Positions 51,159-59,880 of a DNA stretch of 64,000 nt are shown here, in pieces. The first letter of the stretch is position 1, and each line of letters opens with the position of its first letter. The position numbers and the translations under genes were made by a program. The stretch spans positions 86,934 through 150,933 of the forward strand of contig PHAA01000001.1 in the NCBI GenBank assembly GCA_002840245.1. Reading direction: 5' to 3'. The notes beneath the pieces were generated by a model that was not told the origin of the DNA, searched no databases, and saw nothing but the letters and a program-made list of their open reading frames with translations. This DNA is from Firmicutes bacterium HGW-Firmicutes-15 (GTDB lineage: Bacteria; Bacillota; Syntrophomonadia; Syntrophomonadales; Syntrophomonadaceae).

Positions 51159-53849
51159 TTAATTATTAATATCATAGCTTTTCATTTTCCGATATAAGGT
51201 GTTGCGTGACATCCCCAACTTGGCAGCAGTCTTGCTTACATTGCCCCCATATATATCCAAGGTGGAAACGATCGCTTCCTTCTCCTGTTCTCCCACTTGA
51301 AGTTTGCGGATGCTGCGGGTGGATAGTGACGATGGTATTGCAGAAAAATCCCGAATGTTCCCTGCAATACTATCCCTGGAAATAGTGGCAGTTGATCTAA
51401 CAACTTCCCGCGGTAAGCAATCTACCGTTATACAACCATCCACAGCTATTAAAAGAGTCCTCTCGACTACGTTTTGCAGTTCACGAATATTTCCGGGCCA
51501 ATCGTAGGATTGCAGACATTTTATAACATTTTCATCAATACCAGTAATGCGTTTATTAAATCGAGGTGACATTTCCTTTAGGAAATATTCGAACAAAAGT
51601 TTAATGTCTTCACTTCTTTCCTTTAAGGCAGGAATTGAAATACTAACTACATTCAGCCGGTAGTATAGATCATCCCGAAATCTACCGGTTTTTACCAATT
51701 CAAGCAAGTCCTGATTAGATGCCGCGATTATTCTTACGTCCACGTTAATCTGGGAATCACCGCCCACTCTTAAAATAGCCTTCTCCTGGATGGCTCGCAG
51801 CAACACAACCTGCTGCTCCAAAGGCATATCACCAATTTCGTCCAAGAAGAGAGTTCCTTTATTAGCGAGTTCGAATTTTCCCGGTCTTCCTCCCCTTCTA
51901 GCTCCGGTGAATGCTCCCTCTACATAACCAAAAAGTTCACTGCCTACCAATTCTCTGGGTATAGCAGCACAATTAATAGCTACAAAAGGACCATTTTTAC
52001 GCGAACTGCCATTGTGTATGGCCTGGGCAAATACTTCTTTGCCAGTGCCGCTGGCAGCTTGCAGAAGAACGGTCGAATTGATAGAACTGGCTATCATAGC
52101 TAGCCTAATTGAATGCTTTAAATTCTCATCTTCACCTATTATGGAATCAAAAGTAAAGCTGGCCTGAGCACCGCTGATTTTATTTACTAAATCCTTAACC
52201 CTGGCTATAGGTCTGACGATAATGGTGGCGCCAGTAATTTGGTTATTCTCATCAAACCTTGGTTCCCCTGAGGCGGTACCATGTATTTTGCCCCGAACAC
52301 CATCGATTATCATCTCCCTGTCCTTATAAGACTCGCCAGTCTCCAAAAGCTTTATAGTATAGGGGGCTTTTTTACTAAATAGATCAAGAATATGAATACC
52401 TATAATAGCTTCATCTGCATAACCTGTAATTGTTTGGGCGGCCAGATTAGATTGAGATACCCGGCCCTCTTTGTCGAGTACTATTAAACCATCAGACATA
52501 GCATTGAAAACCGACGTCAATTCCATATGCATGTTCTGGATAGCCTGCTGTTCTCTGCGTAATTCTTTTTCCTGGTACAAGTGACAATTCTGAACTTTGT
52601 TGAGATCATTATAAATTGCTACCGCCATATAATGGCATGAGCTATAGCCACAGGCAGCACAATTCCTAAAGTCCTTCTCTTCAAGCTTGAGCATACTAAT
52701 GTAGATGTTTTCTAATTCGTTATCATCTGGTATTTTGACTTGGTACAAATATGACAAATAATCATAATCCTTAACTTTAAAATCATGAGTATTAATTATG
52801 TCAGCCAAGAATAAGTCCAGTTGGGTATTTACGTTCTGATCGCTTATGCTCTGCTCAGAACGGGTAGCTACAACATATTCAATTTCCCGGATTGATTTGT
52901 TAATGCATCCTACACCAGCGTTACATCCCTTTTCACAACTTAGAATATCAACAATTAATGGTAGATGGGAATCGCCCTTTCTGATCGATTTCTGCAGGCT
53001 GCGCAGATAACCGTCAAACACTAGCGAACCCTCCACTCTGGAAATAGAGCTGGCCGGAGTATCGGGATAGTGGTACAGGTACGATTCTTTAAGGCCACCG
53101 GGGATAGAAAAATTAGTAGCAATTCCTGCCGGAACAATATTGTCGAATTCCCCATCCGGCAATATATCCAAGTTAATGCTTTTATCCTCTAAAATATTAT
53201 GCAATGACTGATAGAGTACATTATATTTGATGAGCTTCTGGGTTCGAATCTCCCTTGTCTTCTCCAAGCAGGGAGAAAAGAAAACCAGTTCGGCTTCAGG
53301 ATGTAATGATTTTACATAAACAGCGAGATTATGGACCGGGCTGCCAAAAGGAGCTAGATGCTCAATTAGTCGTGGGTGTATCAGTTGAATATATTTGACT
53401 ATGGTCGGGCAGGGCGAGGAGATCAGCGGTAATATGACTCTCTCATTCTTAATCGCTTGGTGATAAAGTGCAACTGTAATTTCTGCACCTAGAGAGACAT
53501 CGTATACATGCTTAATATTCAATTGTTTTAAAGCCGTAATCAGTTTGCTTATATTAAAATTACTTGCAGCAGAGGGTGCAATCAGAGCGACGATTTCCTT
53601 CTGGGGCAGATCGTTCAAAAACTGAGGTCCGTCATCAATAATGAAACGGGCACTTTTTTCAACTACCCCACCGTGGCTCTTTAAACAAGCATCAACGCAC
53701 CTACCGCACCCTATGCATAAACTGTTATTAAATTTAACCACATCACCGCTGCCGTTATTGCATATTTTAATGGGACAGACAGCAATGCACTGGTGACAGT
53801 TGGTACAATTCTCTTCTATGATTCTTATTATTTCTACAAATTTGGTCAT
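51159..53849 (-). CDS. Sigma-54 activator with ferredoxin, [FeFe]-hydrogenase-like sensor and PAS domains
   Basis: 896-aa multidomain regulator. In order: two [4Fe-4S] ferredoxin motifs (CTNCHQCIAVCP, CIGCGRCVDAC; residues 15-55). Hydrogenase large-subunit-like region (about 75-385) with L1 SSPCP (about 147), L2 SPCLEK (about 192) and L3 SCEKGC (about 303). A further Fe-S motif CAACGYSSCHYMA (about 395), then PAS (about 443-550). Next the AAA+ sigma-54 domain with Walker A GTGKEVF, the sigma-54 loop GAFTGA and Walker B GTLFLDEIGDMP (about 567-800), and a Fis-type HTH at the end. H-cluster cubane cysteines are kept, but the proton-relay Cys of L1 is Pro, so a sensor rather than an enzyme is likely. 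Divergent from a sigma-54 promoter. Confidence 0.93.
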   Translation of the reverse strand: MTKFVEIIRIIEENCTNCHQCIAVCPIKICNNGSGDVVKFNNSLCIGCGRCVDACLKSHGGVVEKSARFIIDDGPQFLNDLPQKEIVALIAPSAASNFNISKLITALKQLNIKHVYDVSLGAEITVALYHQAIKNERVILPLISSPCPTIVKYIQLIHPRLIEHLAPFGSPVHNLAVYVKSLHPEAELVFFSPCLEKTREIRTQKLIKYNVLYQSLHNILEDKSINLDILPDGEFDNIVPAGIATNFSIPGGLKESYLYHYPDTPASSISRVEGSLVFDGYLRSLQKSIRKGDSHLPLIVDILSCEKGCNAGVGCINKSIREIEYVVATRSEQSISDQNVNTQLDLFLADIINTHDFKVKDYDYLSYLYQVKIPDDNELENIYISMLKLEEKDFRNCAACGYSSCHYMAVAIYNDLNKVQNCHLYQEKELRREQQAIQNMHMELTSVFNAMSDGLIVLDKEGRVSQSNLAAQTITGYADEAIIGIHILDLFSKKAPYTIKLLETGESYKDREMIIDGVRGKIHGTASGEPRFDENNQITGATIIVRPIARVKDLVNKISGAQASFTFDSIIGEDENLKHSIRLAMIASSINSTVLLQAASGTGKEVFAQAIHNGSSRKNGPFVAINCAAIPRELVGSELFGYVEGAFTGARRGGRPGKFELANKGTLFLDEIGDMPLEQQVVLLRAIQEKAILRVGGDSQINVDVRIIAASNQDLLELVKTGRFRDDLYYRLNVVSISIPALKERSEDIKLLFEYFLKEMSPRFNKRITGIDENVIKCLQSYDWPGNIRELQNVVERTLLIAVDGCITVDCLPREVVRSTATISRDSIAGNIRDFSAIPSSLSTRSIRKLQVGEQEKEAIVSTLDIYGGNVSKTAAKLGMSRNTLYRKMKSYDINN

Positions 53850-53967
53850 TCTCTACCTTCCTCCCCTTATACTCGGTGTCCCTATTGTATCAAATATGTA
53901 CCGAGATTACAACTGCTTAACACATATGTGACAGTAATGGTAAACTAGTAAATCATATGACCAATAT

Positions 53968-54001
53968 AAATATGCTCAAACTATTTAAAATATGCTTGAA
54001 A
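53968..54001 (+). promoter_or_regulatory. Candidate activator binding repeats (UAS)
   Basis: Two AAATATGCT[CT][AG]AA direct repeats spaced 20 bases, two helical turns, 60-90 bases upstream of the -24 element. Likely sites for the Fis-type HTH of the divergent activator (inference). Confidence 0.5.
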
Positions 54002-54058
54002 CGCCTTCATGGACGGCATTATTTGGAAAAAGATAATTATTTTGCATAATTATCTGAG

Positions 54059-54075
54059 TTGGCACGCTTCTTGCT
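54059..54075 (+). promoter_or_regulatory. Sigma-54 (-24/-12) promoter
   Basis: TTGGCACGCTTCTTGCT matches the TTGGCAC-N5-TTGCW consensus completely. It faces the 54179 gene and AAA+/VWA genes, and lies in the divergent gap with the sigma-54 activator gene. Confidence 0.88.
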
Positions 54076-54178
54076 ATATATATGGTTAAGAAAGATAAAA
54101 ATAGAAAGTGATGAAACTTAAAAACCAGCACTAAATACAACCTTCATTACAGAAGGACAAAAGCGGGAGGTGAAAGCG

Positions 54179-54349
54179 ATGATAGAGGATTATTTTGAGA
54201 AGCTCTACTCTTTCGACAATAAAGATACTGATCCTGTAACTCGTAGAAAAAAGGACGATTGGAATTTATGGGCAATAATACTTGCCTTTGCCGGAATATC
54301 AGCCGTACTCCTTATGGTGGGATTATTCTCTATCATGGCCTTAGCTTAA
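54179..54349 (+). CDS. Small single-helix membrane protein, first gene after the sigma-54 promoter
   Basis: 56-aa protein, unrecognised. A charged N-terminal half (MIEDYFEKLYSFDNKD then TRRKKDDWN) leads into one membrane helix (residues about 30-54). ATG 54179 has the strong site GGGAGGTGA seven bases upstream. It begins 104 bases after the -12 element, so it is the first product of this transcript. The topology rule predicts the charged end inside. It could be a membrane partner for the AAA+/VWA pair (inference). Confidence 0.75.
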   Translation: MIEDYFEKLYSFDNKDTDPVTRRKKDDWNLWAIILAFAGISAVLLMVGLFSIMALA

Positions 54350-54423
54350 ATCCCGTATTTCATAGCTGGACAGTCAATAATTGGTTAAGGCAATTACGGA
54401 TTTTTCAATGACCGGGTGGTAAA

Positions 54424-54644
54424 TATGAAAACGTGGCGATTCTGATCACGAGGCGGCTAATGAGGACGGATATTGAGAAGTGATCAAGGCTGCGGAGGGA
54501 AGGAAGGAGGATCATGCCAACTGGCGGGAGTTTCTTAAAGTTCTAAAGCAGAGATGAGTGGCTCCGTGAAATGAAGCGGAAGGAAAGTGCGAAAAAATTA
54601 AGAATGGCATCCTGGAAACCCTAACCTACATGGATTATGTTTAG
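54424..54644 (+). pseudogene. IS256-family transposase remnant
   Basis: Frames between the small gene and the ATPase gene spell broken pieces of a mutator-type transposase: YENVAILI, then after a frameshift NEDGY-stop-EVIKAAEGRKEDHANW, REFLKVLKQR, and LETLTYMDY. These match the catalytic-core wording of IS256-type transposases, with frameshifts, stops and a large internal deletion. No inverted ends found. Confidence 0.7.
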
Positions 54645-54659
54645 ATAGGAGGTCTTGAA

Positions 54660-55877
54660 ATGTTACCATACGCAAAGCTGGAACGATATGAAGGAAATGA
54701 GGCCCTTTTCGAGCTGGTTATGATGTCAATTGTCTCCACATACGATGGTGAGCCATTACACATCCATGCCGAAGGATTGAGGGGGACAGGGAAGACTACT
54801 ATTATGAGGGCGGCACGAGATATATTGCCTACTATTAAGCGAATTACAGGCTGCATTTATAATTGCGATCCAGCGGATCCGCATTGTCCACATCATCGGA
54901 ATTTATCTGCCCAGGAGATTGTTGATTTAGGTGTTGAAGAAATCCCTATGCCGTTTTTAGAAATATCTCATTCGGCCAAGGTGGGGACGGTTGCTGGAAG
55001 CATAGACCTAGCGAAACTGACTGATGGCAGAAATCCCGAAGCACGTCTTCTTCCCGGGATTATTCCTCAGGCTCACCGAGGTATCATTTTTATTGATGAA
55101 ATTAATCGTCTGGCCGATACAGCACCAGAAATTACTGATATTTTGCTGGATGTAATGGGTACTAAACCCGGACATCTGCAAATTGAGGAAGCTGGTCTTC
55201 CGGTGGTTCATATAAAGGTCGCTGTTTCGGTATGGGCCGCTTCTAATCCGGATGAAGAACCAGGGCCCCTGGAAGAGATACGTAGGCAGCTCTCTGATCG
55301 CTTTGATATGGTTTGTTATATGGGCAGGCCTACATCAGAAGTCGTTTTAGCCAATATTCTTAAAGAAAATTCTCACAATACTAAAATACACACCAACAAC
55401 AGTTCAAACAATCCGGGGGACTATGAAAAGCAACATGAAAGATATACTCAGATTTTATTAAGATGGGCTGAGCGTTATAATCAGGCTGATCTACCGGATT
55501 TTTTACGAAACTACATGGCTCGCCTCTATGTAAAACACAATTTGGAGAGCATTAGAGCTATTGAGGCTATGCAGCAGGGTGCCGTGCTTTATAGCACAAT
55601 AAAGGATAGAGATCAGGCATCTATAAATGATGTTATCCATATGCTGCCTCTGATCCTGAAGCATCGCTTAGACTCAGATACCCTTATTAGAGTGATTAAT
55701 GATGTTGATGTAAAGAGTGGAAAAGAAAGTATGTTTAGTTTTGTAAATAAAAAGCCCAATAAACCAGATATAGCAGAAGAAACGGAGTATTTCAAAAATT
55801 CCGGACGCCCTTTAAAAGAATTAAAACGGCAGGAACTGATAAATACTGAAAAATCTCTTGATTTCCAAGTCGACTAA
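54660..55877 (+). CDS. AAA+ ATPase, Mg-chelatase subunit I-like
   Basis: 405-aa MoxR/ChlI-type AAA+ ATPase. Walker A GLRGTGKTT (about residues 40-48), a CDPADPHCPHH motif shared with ChlI-like proteins, Walker B GIIFIDEINRL (about 141-151), sensor-1 region WAASNPDEEPG. C-terminal helical lid follows. No porphyrin or cobalamin genes are nearby, so metal chelation is unlikely. With the VWA protein 15 bases downstream it forms a typical AAA+/VWA chaperone-like pair. ATG 54660 has TAGGAGG. Target unknown. Confidence 0.88.
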   Translation: MLPYAKLERYEGNEALFELVMMSIVSTYDGEPLHIHAEGLRGTGKTTIMRAARDILPTIKRITGCIYNCDPADPHCPHHRNLSAQEIVDLGVEEIPMPFLEISHSAKVGTVAGSIDLAKLTDGRNPEARLLPGIIPQAHRGIIFIDEINRLADTAPEITDILLDVMGTKPGHLQIEEAGLPVVHIKVAVSVWAASNPDEEPGPLEEIRRQLSDRFDMVCYMGRPTSEVVLANILKENSHNTKIHTNNSSNNPGDYEKQHERYTQILLRWAERYNQADLPDFLRNYMARLYVKHNLESIRAIEAMQQGAVLYSTIKDRDQASINDVIHMLPLILKHRLDSDTLIRVINDVDVKSGKESMFSFVNKKPNKPDIAEETEYFKNSGRPLKELKRQELINTEKSLDFQVD

Positions 55878-55892
55878 AATGGAGGAATGTTC

Positions 55893-57656
55893 ATGGATAG
55901 TGGACAAAGTAATATTGGTAATGCCACCTCGGTAGCTAATTATCTTAGTCTGTATCTGGGACAGGACCAGGGAGTGCGTCTGGGTGAGAGCGTGGTAGTA
56001 AGCCGCAAAGCCCATGCTCGTATGCCTGCAAAAAAGATCAAGGGTCAGATTGAAATCTTAATAAACTGTGATGCGGGCAAGACCTATCTAGACTGTATGG
56101 ATATAGATCAAATAGTCCATATTGATGTCTATCATCTACCGGGAGAAATTGATCCCCGGGTAGTAGCCCGAGCAATATTTTGGGCCATGGAGGAGTATTT
56201 TGTTAATGAAGATCCTCAACTGCAGTATGCGGATGATGTGCGTTTTGAATTCTTATCCGGTTATGCTGAAAAGATTCAGATTACTACTAATTTAGGCAAA
56301 GGATTGATTTATGACCTGTTCCAAAATGAACTTAAGCCATACACAGTAGGCGAGGAAGGTCATGATCATGTGCATATTTTAGCCCGGCTTAACCGGGACG
56401 AATATGCGCTAGTTTATATCATAGCTGCGACGGTAGAGGAAGTAATTCTGAAATCCGGCCTACAACTAGCGCGGGTTCGCAACATATCTCACGGTAAACA
56501 GAAAAAAATGGAAGATGATTTTGCTAAATATATTAAACTACCCTGGAAGAAATTTAAAGGACAAACTGCTAGTTTCATGTCGCCTGAAGAAAATGTTAAT
56601 CAGTTGGTATTAAAGCTGGCCGAAAAATTTGGTGGGATAGAAGAGATTGAAGAATGGATGCAATGCTACTCCAGCAATATATTTAAAAGAAAGGGAGCTG
56701 AATACCAGAAGAAAAAATGGGGAGATGTAGACCACTATGTAAAGCAGCTGGAAGAATTAGACCTTATTCAGAAGACGCCGCTGGGCCGAATATTGACTAA
56801 AAAGGGTCTGGTACTCCAGGAATACGTTATCAAGCATAAGTGTGAACTGGAAACTGAGATTCGACGTAATATCCGCAAGGTACCTGGTGGAGGCAGTACC
56901 CGTTTCCGTAAATTTGGTAAATCGAAGCAAAAGACCACCCATGTGGAATTTGTTGATTACAACAAAACTATTAATAAAGGTGATACGACCTGGACGGGTA
57001 ATCTAGCAGTATCTCAGACCGTAATTCAGGCTGTAAAAAATGGTTTCCTGCGTGGAGATGAACATTTTTCTATTAAGAAAGAAGACCTGCATTTTTATGG
57101 TAAGAAAAGCTATATACCCATAGATATTTGCTTATTAATGGATGCCAGCGGGAGTATGGCAGGGGAAAAAAGACAGGCGGCCTGTTATCTTGCTCAACAT
57201 TTATTGCTCACAGGCAAAGAGAGGGTGGCAGTGGTCACCTTCCAGGAGCATTCTGCTCGTGTAGTGTCTCCGTTTACTCGTAGTCAAAGCGTTTTGAGCA
57301 AGGGACTTGCAACCATTAATCCTGGGGGTTTGACGCCTATGGCTAGCGGAATAATGATGGCGTTGGATCTGATTAAAAAAAGCCGGGTTCATAACCCTCT
57401 CCTGATTATGATCACGGATGGGATTCCTAACGCTCCACTGTGGACTTTGGATGCCAAAGGCGATGCTCTAGCGGCCGTGGCTAATTTACCAGCCCAAAAA
57501 ATACGCTTTATCTGTATTGGGGTTGAATCAAATGCTATCTACATGGAAAAATTATCTAAATCAGGTGAGGGAGCTCTTTATCTGGTTGATGATTTAAATA
57601 AGGAAAATCTTATTAACTTAGTTCGTTATGAGAAGAAAGGAATAATAAAAGAATGA
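55893..57656 (+). CDS. VWA-domain protein paired with the AAA+ ATPase
   Basis: 587-aa protein with a C-terminal von Willebrand factor A domain (about residues 405-587). MIDAS residues are complete: DASGS at 417, Thr in GGLTPMASG and Asp in MITDGIPN. The N-terminal 400 residues have no family I can name; a charged, winged-helix-like stretch LIQKTPLGRILTKKGLVLQ lies near 300. ATG 55893, seven bases after GGAGG, is preferred over ATG 55887. Subunit D-like partner of the AAA+ ATPase. MIDAS proteins bind an acidic partner through Mg2+. Confidence 0.88.
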   Translation: MDSGQSNIGNATSVANYLSLYLGQDQGVRLGESVVVSRKAHARMPAKKIKGQIEILINCDAGKTYLDCMDIDQIVHIDVYHLPGEIDPRVVARAIFWAMEEYFVNEDPQLQYADDVRFEFLSGYAEKIQITTNLGKGLIYDLFQNELKPYTVGEEGHDHVHILARLNRDEYALVYIIAATVEEVILKSGLQLARVRNISHGKQKKMEDDFAKYIKLPWKKFKGQTASFMSPEENVNQLVLKLAEKFGGIEEIEEWMQCYSSNIFKRKGAEYQKKKWGDVDHYVKQLEELDLIQKTPLGRILTKKGLVLQEYVIKHKCELETEIRRNIRKVPGGGSTRFRKFGKSKQKTTHVEFVDYNKTINKGDTTWTGNLAVSQTVIQAVKNGFLRGDEHFSIKKEDLHFYGKKSYIPIDICLLMDASGSMAGEKRQAACYLAQHLLLTGKERVAVVTFQEHSARVVSPFTRSQSVLSKGLATINPGGLTPMASGIMMALDLIKKSRVHNPLLIMITDGIPNAPLWTLDAKGDALAAVANLPAQKIRFICIGVESNAIYMEKLSKSGEGALYLVDDLNKENLINLVRYEKKGIIKE

Positions 57657-57699
57657 AACGATTAAATGAGCTCCAAACGTTCGAAAGCTGATTTACTAA

Positions 57700-57994
57700 G
57701 ATATGGTCATTATATCCAGCAATATAATGGTCAGGCAATTCCGAAAAAGAGGCCTATTTTAAATGTGCAAATGCGCCAACATAAGCACTATAAGCATCAA
57801 ATGATTTACCGTCATTTTAATCTGAAATCTTGTATGAAATTCAAAAGCTGATGGAATTGCCTGACCAGATATGCTGGATATAATGACCATATCAGAGAAA
57901 AGAAAAAGACGCCTCTTTTCAATGTGCAAATGCGCCAACATGAGCACCAGAAGCGTCAAAGGACTTACCGTCATTTTAATCTGAAATCTTGTAT
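57700..57994. repeat. Nested direct and inverted repeats
   Basis: Arm 57700-57742 is an imperfect inverse of 57853-57893 (GATATGGTCATTATATCCAG core). A 74-bp direct repeat alternates with it: 57762-57835 and 57921-57994, differing at 6 positions. Copies share CAAATGCGCCAACAT and CCGTCATTTTAATCTGAAAT. The remaining 57657-57975 gap has no supported gene. Confidence 0.8.
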
Positions 57995-58218
57995 AAATGG
58001 ATTCCGGATAAAACATTGAATCGCAGATAAATAATCGCAACAAACGGAAGCGCAATTGACATTAAGCTAGCTACAATTGAAATAGTATTCTGAATTAGAA
58101 TGGGATCATTTACTTTAGAAATTTTTAAAATTATTACAGTTACTAAAAGTGTTGTTAAAAGAGCAATTATTCCAATAGATAGTCCAGTTAGCCATTTCCA
58201 TTTTTTGTCGTTTGGCAT
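57976..58218 (-). CDS. Small two-helix membrane protein
   Basis: 80-aa protein, family not recognised. Two membrane helices (about residues 9-31 and 43-65). ATG 58218-58216 has AGGAGG nine bases upstream. The last residues (HLYKISD) and stop are encoded inside the second copy of the 74-bp direct repeat, so its C-terminus was probably reshaped by the repeat. Confidence 0.65.
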   Translation of the reverse strand: MPNDKKWKWLTGLSIGIIALLTTLLVTVIILKISKVNDPILIQNTISIVASLMSIALPFVAIIYLRFNVLSGIHLYKISD

Positions 58219-58777
58219 AACTATATTCCTCCTCTCCTTAATATTATCCCGACACAACTACATTCCTCCCTTCTTTAGATTCTCTTTCATTATACAATTT
58301 TTTCTATTATATGCAAATTTCAAAATACTGAGTTAAATATGACAGAACCTGCTTAAATTTAGCATTGGAGTGGGTATCAGGTAAGGTACTTACTTACCCG
58401 AGTTCGGCCGCGTGTGTCTCGCTTAGCCGCTTAATTTGGGACTATAGCTTGCCAAAGTGGCTGCAAAATTTCCTTTATTTTCAGAGCCTATTTCAGTTTA
58501 AGAAATATGTTGCACATTTTTTATATATACATCATAATTAAGAGCGTATTTTGAAAAAACAACAACATTAATAGCACATTTAAAAAAAAAACACCAACAA
58601 TAAATGTTACATCGTTCTACTAACATTTCTAGCTGAGATATTAGGAGCTGCCAACCTGAAAATATTTCAGGAGGTGGTAATGTAGTCCTCTACAGGGTCT
58701 CAATTATTCAAAAAACAAACCTCATAAGTATAGTAAATGCATTATCAGGACTATTCACATGAAGGGGGAACAATCAA
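58219..58777. other. Gene-free region left of the CoA-transferase remnant
   Basis: About 560 bases, partly very AT-rich with A-runs. It holds a perfect CCTGAAA/TTTCAGG hairpin (58655-58671) and an isolated GGAGGTGGTAATG followed at once by TAG, which looks like a dead gene start. CTGCCAACCTGAAAA at 58649 recurs at 59816, left of the second duplicate copy. Confidence 0.5.
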
Positions 58778-59137
58778 ATGGATAAATATGCCAATCTTTA
58801 CAAGGAAAAGCTGTGTGTACCAGATGAAGCTGTCAATTCAGCCCCCTGGGCCATGGGCGGAGAACATATAGCAAGTTCTGAAGCGGATTATATTGTCGAA
58901 CAAATCAGAGATGGAGCCTGCCTGCAGTTGAGAATGGGAGTTGAGCCGGGTGTGATAGGCAAATTAATGATTGGTGAGAGAGGATTGAGACGTCTGGGTG
59001 TTCATTTGGAAATTTACCTGGATATATTAAAAAATGGTATCATTACTGGAGCGAAGAAGCTGATTGACCATAGCAAAAAAGGGTATGATTATATAAATGG
59101 AAATCTTACCTATGCGACTTATTCGGTGAATATATGA
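58778..59137 (+). pseudogene. Internally deleted CoA-transferase (Cat2/4-hydroxybutyrate type)
   Basis: 119-aa open frame with good ribosome site (AAGGGGG). Start LYKEKLCVPDEAV matches the N-terminus of Cat2-type CoA-transferases. The sequence then jumps to the region SEADYIVE, IRDGACLQLRMGVEPGVIG, LGVHLEIYLDILKNGIITGAKK and YDYINGNLTYATYSV, which aligns with the middle of the family. About 180 residues between and the whole C-terminal half are missing, including the catalytic Glu region. It cannot be active. Confidence 0.7.
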
Positions 59138-59331
59138 AATCCACCGTATTAAATTATTTAATAATAGGAATTCTTTCCTACTATCTAATAAAAGGGTTAC
59201 TGTTTCTTTTTATGTGGCAGACATTAGTAAAGATGGAGAAAACCGGTAAAGAGAAGATAGCCAAGCGAAAACAGGAGCGAGAAGAGGCTATCAAAAGAAG
59301 GCGTGAGATAAGGGAAAACACTAAATCCTAA
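59134..59331 (+). CDS. Small membrane protein, coupled to the CoA-transferase remnant
   Basis: 65-aa protein: helix at residues 7-30 (LIIGILSYYLIKGLLFLFMW) then a highly charged Lys/Arg/Glu tail. ATG overlaps the previous stop as ATGA; no separate ribosome site, so translation depends on the upstream frame. A near copy is fused into the 59881 gene. Family unknown. Confidence 0.6.
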   Translation: MKSTVLNYLIIGILSYYLIKGLLFLFMWQTLVKMEKTGKEKIAKRKQEREEAIKRRREIRENTKS

Positions 59332-59349
59332 TCCAAGGGGGCCTGTTAA

Positions 59350-59532
59350 TTGTTTACCAGTCTGCAGTTTAAGTTCTTAATATTTATAGGGGTAGTTTTT
59401 ATTATTACGGTAGGCTTTTCCATTTTGATCGGGCGCCAAATAGTTGTAGTGGGTAAAAAGGCATTGGCGGCCAAACAACGTCAAATGGAGTTGCAGAATC
59501 AAATGAATGAAGATGAAGATAGAAACAATTAA
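59350..59532 (+). CDS. Small membrane protein
   Basis: 60-aa protein with one helix (residues 8-30) and a charged tail rich in Gln, Lys and Glu. TTG 59350 lies eight bases after AAGGGGG. It is absent from the second duplicate copy, where only the GGGGGCC leader survives. Family unknown. Confidence 0.55.
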   Translation: MFTSLQFKFLIFIGVVFIITVGFSILIGRQIVVVGKKALAAKQRQMELQNQMNEDEDRNN

Positions 59533-59552
59533 ACACCAATTAAGCTAGCGCT

Positions 59553-59581
59553 GCCTGACCTGAATGGTTCAGGCTTTTTTT
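59553..59581 (+). terminator. Terminator, first copy
   Basis: GCCTGA...TCAGGC stem followed by seven T. Repeated at 60161-60187 in the duplicated unit. Confidence 0.85.
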
Positions 59582-59657
59582 ATGCTAAAAATTAATTTTA
59601 CTGAAAATTAACCAGATCATGGTAAGAACGTAATAAAGCTCTCGAAGGTTAAGAATT

Positions 59658-59815
59658 ATGAAAAAGCTAATTATATTATAGTTTTTTCATTATTCTGCAC
59701 TTCAATATAGTATTGGAAAAGAAATTGAATCAATCAATCTCCATATTATCTATCATTTGCATCCATCGGTGCAAATTTGCTTGAATCTCGATTGGATTGT
59801 TGGGCAAAAATAAAA
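59658..59815 (+). pseudogene. Truncated duplicate of the ywmB 5' end
   Basis: Nearly the same sequence as 60268-60440: ATGAAAAAG start, then CACTTCAATATAGTATTGGA and GCATCCATCGGTGCAAATTT, with small deletions that break the frame. It ends abruptly after GGGCAAAAATAAAA. Relic of a tandem duplication. Confidence 0.85.
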
Positions 59816-59880
59816 CTGCCAACCTGAAAAAGTTTTTTATTCATGTGAAGGATAAATAATTGAATGGAGAAGGTATTAAA

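Noticed and set aside
54660..57656. True magnesium chelatase
   Set aside because: No BchH-type subunit or porphyrin genes nearby; the pair looks like a generic AAA+/VWA machine.
57666..57851. Plus-strand 61-aa frame after the VWA gene
   Set aside because: It runs through the inverted arm and first direct repeat; all differences between repeat copies are nonsynonymous, and the start lacks a ribosome site.
57759..58055. Minus-strand 98-aa frame with an internal amino-acid repeat
   Set aside because: The repeat is only the 74-bp DNA duplication read in frame; no ribosome site, and it overlaps the better-supported 57976-58218 gene.
58778..59137. Functional CoA-transferase
   Set aside because: Only 119 residues; the segment between the N-terminus and middle and the entire C-terminal half are missing.
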